Assembly: GCA_963729115.1 (NCBI GenBank)
Contig: CAVSMR010000003.1
Location: 1,116,001 to 1,180,000 of the forward strand
DNA length: 64,000 bases
Source of the DNA: Actinophytocola sp963729115
Lineage (GTDB): Bacteria; Actinomycetota; Actinomycetes; Mycobacteriales; Pseudonocardiaceae
Direction: 5' to 3'
Of the stretch, positions 61,107 to 64,000 are shown piece after piece. The notes below the pieces were generated by a model. The model did not search any database, had not been told where the DNA came from, and saw only the letters and a program-made list of their open reading frames with translations. The number at the start of each line of letters is the position of its first letter. Position 1 is the stretch's first letter. The position numbers and the translations under genes are program-made.

Positions 61107-61429
61107 GTGCGGAGGATCTCGAGAAGTACGAGACCGAGATGGAGCTGCAGCTCTATCGGGAGTATCGCGACGTCGTCGGCCAGTTCTCCTACGTCGTGGA
61201 GACCGAGCGCCGGTTCTACCTGGCCAACGGGGTGGACGTGCAGGTGCGCGACTCCGACGGCGAGGTGTACTTCGAGGTGCGGATGTCGGACGCCTGGGTC
61301 TGGGACATGTACCGGCCGGCCAGGTTCGTGAAGAACGTCCGCGTGATCACCTTCAAGGACGTCAACGTCGAGGAGCTGGACAAGCCGGACCTGCGGCTGC
61401 CGGAGGAGGGCCCACCGTTCGGTAGCTGA
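61103..61429 (+). CDS. DUF2469 family protein
   Basis: 108 residues. Actinobacteria-specific conserved protein (M. tuberculosis Rv2901c), always next to rnhB. MSAEDLEKYETEMELQLYREYRDVVGQFSYVVETERRFYLAN is the family signature, followed by YFEVRMSDAWVWDMYRPARFVKNVRV. Function unknown; soluble, charged. ATG 61103 overlaps the rnhB stop (ATGA), so it is coupled to it. Confidence 0.93.
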   Translation: MSAEDLEKYETEMELQLYREYRDVVGQFSYVVETERRFYLANGVDVQVRDSDGEVYFEVRMSDAWVWDMYRPARFVKNVRVITFKDVNVEELDKPDLRLPEEGPPFGS

Positions 61430-61435
61430 GCCGGG

Positions 61436-61464
61436 TTATCCACAACCCGCCGACCTGTCCACAG
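61436..61464. promoter_or_regulatory. DnaA-box pair upstream of yraN
   Basis: TTATCCACA at 61436-61444 is the perfect consensus DnaA box; CTGTCCACA at 61455-61463 differs by one base from the actinobacterial TTGTCCACA. Same orientation, 19 bases apart, between the DUF2469 stop and the yraN start. It may mark DnaA control of yraN-yifB. Confidence 0.6.
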
Positions 61465-61514
61465 TTCCGGACCACCCGGTGGCACCCCGCGCCCCCGCGC
61501 GGGAACGTCGAGTC

Positions 61515-61895
61515 ATGACGGCTGACACGACCCGCCCAGCGGCCCCCCACCTTCGCACCGGCGTCCGCGGAGAGGACCTTGCCGCGCGCTACCTGGAGAG
61601 CCGCGGCCTGGTGGTCCTGGGACGGAACTGGCGCTGCCGCGAGGGCGAGCTGGACCTCATCGCCACGGATCGCCGGCGCCTGATCATCTGCGAGGTCAAG
61701 ACCAGGTCGAGCACCACGTTCGGCCATCCCGCGGAAGCGGTCACCGACGCGAAGGCCAACCGGATCCGCCGCCTGTCCAGACGATGGCGTGCCGTACACG
61801 ACGTCGGCTGGTGCGAAGAACGCTTCGACATCATCTCGATCATCTGGCCCCCGGGCGAACCCCCGAGGGTCCAGCATCTCGAGGGCGCGTTCTGA
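61515..61895 (+). CDS. yraN: YraN/UPF0102 family nuclease-like protein
   Basis: 126 residues. Holliday-junction-resolvase/endonuclease-like fold: RGEDLAARYLESRGLVVLGRNWRCREGELDLIA with the GELDLI catalytic region and CEVKTRSS with the ExK motif. Cellular role not established. ATG 61515 is preferred over an upstream in-frame ATG at 61479, which lies before family similarity begins and near the DnaA boxes. The stop overlaps yifB (TGATG). Confidence 0.92.
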   Translation: MTADTTRPAAPHLRTGVRGEDLAARYLESRGLVVLGRNWRCREGELDLIATDRRRLIICEVKTRSSTTFGHPAEAVTDAKANRIRRLSRRWRAVHDVGWCEERFDIISIIWPPGEPPRVQHLEGAF

Positions 61896-63412
61896 TGCCA
61901 CTCGCCCGGGCGTGGTCGGTTGCCCTGTTCGGCGTGGACGGCGTGGCCGTCGAGATCGAGGCCGACATCGGCGGCGGTCGCCCGCGTACCCAGATCGTCG
62001 GCCTGCCCGACGCCTCCCTCAACGAGGCCAAGGAGCGCGTCCGCGCGGCCATCCGTAACAGCCAGGAGGAGTGGCCCGGCGAGCTCGTGACGCTGGCGCT
62101 GTCCCCGGCCGCCCTGCCGAAAGGGGGCTCCGGCTACGACCTGGCCCTGGCATGTGCCGTCCTGGCCGCGGCCGATCGCGTGCCCCGCGAGCTGCTCACG
62201 GGCATCGCCCTCATCGGCGAACTGGCGCTGGACGGCCGGATCCGCGCGGTCCGCGGCGTGCTCCCGGGCCTGCTCGCCGCCCGCCGCGCGGGCCTCCGCA
62301 GAGCCGTGGTGCCCGCCTCCGTGCTGTCCGAGGCCGCGCTGGTCACCGATCTCGACGTCCGCGGGGCCAGCACCCTGGTCGAAGTCCTGAGCTGGCTGCG
62401 CGGAGAGGAGAGCACGCTCGTCCGGCCGGCCCGTCGTCACTGTCCTCCCCGCCCCGATGAGGGGCCGGACCTGGCCGACGTCCTCGGCCAGCCGGAAGCG
62501 CGCTGGGCACTGGAGGTGGCCGCGGCCGGCGGCCATCACCTGCTCCTGACAGGCCCGCCCGGGACTGGCAAGACCATGCTCGCCCGTCGCCTGCCGGGCC
62601 TGCTGCCGATGCTGTCCGAAGACCAGGCGCTGGAGGTCACCGCCGTCCATTCGATCGCGGGCCTGCTGTCGCCGGATGCCCCGCTGATCGCCGTGCCGCC
62701 CTTCGTCGCGCCGCATCACTCCACCTCGGTGCCCGGCCTCGTCGGCGGCGGATCGGGCCTGGCCAAGCCGGGCGCGATCAGCCAGGCGCACCACGGGGTC
62801 CTCTTCATGGACGAGGCATGCGAGTTCGGGCCCAACCGCTTGGAAGCACTCCGCACCGCGTTGGAGGAAGGCGAAGTCCGCCTGGCGAGGCGAGACGGCG
62901 TCGCCCGATACCCGGCGAACTTCCAGCTGGTGCTCGCGACCAACCCGTGCCCCTGCGCGCCGCCGCGCGAACTGGACTGCACCTGCTCGCCACACGAGCG
63001 GCGGCGCTACCTGAGCCGCCTGTCAGGCCCGCTGCTCGATCGCGTGGACCTGCGGGTGCGCATGCGCCCGATCACCGCGATGTCGGCAGCCGAGGTCGCT
63101 GTCCCGGAGTCGACCGCCACCGTCCGCGCCCGGGTCGACAAGGCCCGGGCCAGAGCGACCGACCGCTGGCACGAGTACGGCTGGCGCACCAACGCCCAAG
63201 CCCCCGGCCCGATCCTGCGCCGGGAGTTCGCATTACCCCGCAAGGTCACCGCACTGCTGGACCGAGTCCTCGACACCGGCGCGGTGACCGCCCGAGGCGC
63301 CGACCGATGCCTACGAGTCGCCTGGACCCTGAGCGACCTGGCCGAGGCCGACCGCCCCGAAGCCGACCACGTAGCCGCCGCCCTGGAATTCCGCGACCGG
63401 AGAGCCGCATGA
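61895..63412 (+). CDS. YifB/ComM family Mg chelatase-like AAA+ ATPase
   Basis: 505 residues. N-terminal ChlI domain (SVALFGVDGVAVEIEADIGGG, VGLPDASLNEAKERVRAAI), then AAA+ core with Walker A GPPGTGKT, Walker B GVLFMDEACEF, and the sensor ATNPCPCAPPRELDCTC region with four conserved Cys; the C-terminal Mg_chelatase_C follows. ComM in proteobacteria is a branch-migration helicase in natural transformation. ATG 61895 overlaps yraN by one base. The end overlaps the next frame by 4 bases. Confidence 0.94.
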   Translation: MPLARAWSVALFGVDGVAVEIEADIGGGRPRTQIVGLPDASLNEAKERVRAAIRNSQEEWPGELVTLALSPAALPKGGSGYDLALACAVLAAADRVPRELLTGIALIGELALDGRIRAVRGVLPGLLAARRAGLRRAVVPASVLSEAALVTDLDVRGASTLVEVLSWLRGEESTLVRPARRHCPPRPDEGPDLADVLGQPEARWALEVAAAGGHHLLLTGPPGTGKTMLARRLPGLLPMLSEDQALEVTAVHSIAGLLSPDAPLIAVPPFVAPHHSTSVPGLVGGGSGLAKPGAISQAHHGVLFMDEACEFGPNRLEALRTALEEGEVRLARRDGVARYPANFQLVLATNPCPCAPPRELDCTCSPHERRRYLSRLSGPLLDRVDLRVRMRPITAMSAAEVAVPESTATVRARVDKARARATDRWHEYGWRTNAQAPGPILRREFALPRKVTALLDRVLDTGAVTARGADRCLRVAWTLSDLAEADRPEADHVAAALEFRDRRAA

Positions 63413-64000
63413 CCCCGCCCACCCCCACCCCAACCAATGGCCACCCACCCACACCACCCGACGAGCCGCACCCCCGACCGCCCGGCCCCGAACCGCAGCC
63501 AGCGGCCCGAGCCCCCAGGAAAGCTGCGACCCATGCCACCCCCACCCCGTCCGATGGCCACCCGACCGCCCACCACTCACCCACACCGCGCGAAGGGCTG
63601 CACCCCCGACCGCCCGGCACCCAACCGCAGCCAGCCGCCGGAGTCCCCAGGGATGCTGCGAACGATGCCGACCTCACCCAGGCCGGTGGCCACCCGATCG
63701 CCCACCACCCACCCGACGAGCTGCGCAACCGACGGCCTCGAACCCAGCAGCAGCCAGCCGTCCAAGTCCCCAGGGATGCCGCGAAGCATGCCGGCCCCGC
63801 CCCGGCCGGTGGTCACCCGACCGTCCACCACTCATCCACACCGCGCGAAGAGCTGCACGACCGATCGCCCGGCCCCGAACCGCAGCCAGCCGCCCGAGTC
63901 CTGACGGAGGCTGCGAACGATGCCGACCCCGCCCAGGCCGGTGGCCACCCGACCGCCCACCACCCACCCGACGAGCCGCACGACCGACCGCCCCGCCCCG
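63409..64000 (+). CDS. Start of a frame at the dprA position with His/Pro-rich tandem repeats, cut off by window end
   Basis: From ATG 63409 (overlapping the yifB stop as ATGA) a frame stays open for 197 codons to the edge. It is made of imperfect repeats starting with GHP at 63439, 63556, 63688, 63811 and 63943, spaced 117, 132, 123 and 132 bases, all multiples of three. Two unit types alternate: about 40 residues with PPDEP/PPDEL, and 44 residues with HHSPTPREGLH-like centres; QPAARVP and AANDAD are shared. Composition (Pro, His, Ala, Arg) predicts disorder. In M. tuberculosis the gene after yifB is dprA (single-strand DNA loader); I infer this is its N-terminal extension, but no DprA domain is inside the window. 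Confidence 0.6.
   Translation, partial: MTPPTPTPTNGHPPTPPDEPHPRPPGPEPQPAARAPRKAATHATPTPSDGHPTAHHSPTPREGLHPRPPGTQPQPAAGVPRDAANDADLTQAGGHPIAHHPPDELRNRRPRTQQQPAVQVPRDAAKHAGPAPAGGHPTVHHSSTPREELHDRSPGPEPQPAARVLTEAANDADPAQAGGHPTAHHPPDEPHDRPPRP

Noticed and set aside
63439..64000. Repeats near the window end as a CRISPR array
   Set aside because: Units are 117-132 bases, diverged, adjoining without unique spacers, and in frame; this is a protein repeat.

Overview
The window is GC-rich actinobacterial chromosome. GTG starts are common, genes overlap as GTGA or ATGA, and many starts have a -10 hexamer only 12-14 bases upstream with no Shine-Dalgarno, which suggests leaderless mRNAs. The core gene order (pyc, rsmD, coaD, sepIVA, DUF177, rpmF, rnc, mutM, acyP, smc, ftsY, amtB, glnB, glnD, ffh, amidohydrolase, rpsP, khpA, rimM, trmD, rplS, lepB, rnhB, DUF2469, yraN, yifB, dprA position) is the one I know from Mycobacterium tuberculosis Rv2967c-Rv2896c. 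The accessory content (NgcEFG, a DasR-like site, an RNase Sa-type enzyme, a large multicopper oxidase) points to a soil actinomycete, probably Pseudonocardiales and Amycolatopsis-like. The genus is inference.

Layout. 1-12.1 kb: 3' part of pyc, a divergent epimerase/TetR pair, a 1229-residue MnxG-like multicopper oxidase behind a structured leader, a methyltransferase, HelD/HelR and rsmD. 12.2-17.4 kb: coaD, an acetyltransferase, a secreted double ribonuclease with a catalytically degenerate second domain, sepIVA, DUF177-rpmF, rnc and mutM. 17.4-25.4 kb: TetR, kdpDE without the pump genes, a VOC protein, two exported proteins, acyP, and a SigL-like sigma factor with its zinc anti-sigma factor behind a SigL-type promoter. 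25.4-37.1 kb: smc, a membrane protein, an acetyltransferase, and an amino-sugar block (anmK and a sodium symporter divergent from ngcEFG, with a DasR-like operator between).

37.1-47.0 kb: ftsY, nitroreductase, aldo/keto reductase, then malate synthase, a DUF6986 aldolase-like protein, allantoinase and allantoicase in tightly coupled order (allantoin nitrogen recovery feeding glyoxylate to malate), then a PAP2/lipid-kinase fusion. 47.0-54.0 kb: the ammonium operon amtB-glnB-glnD with GlnR-type boxes, ffh and an amidohydrolase behind a TetR-type operator. 54.0-54.7 kb has no intact gene but holds a probable gene remnant and an 80-bp tandem repeat. 54.7-64 kb: CAAX protease, rpsP-khpA-rimM-trmD, rplS, two lepB genes, rnhB, DUF2469, yraN and yifB, and finally an open frame at the dprA position that begins with alternating His/Pro-rich repeats and runs off the window.

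Most notable items: the repeat-bearing frame at 63409-64000, the active-plus-dead RNase Sa tandem, the MnxG-like oxidase with paired leader hairpins, and the allantoin/DUF6986 block. No tRNA, rRNA, CRISPR array or transposase was seen.
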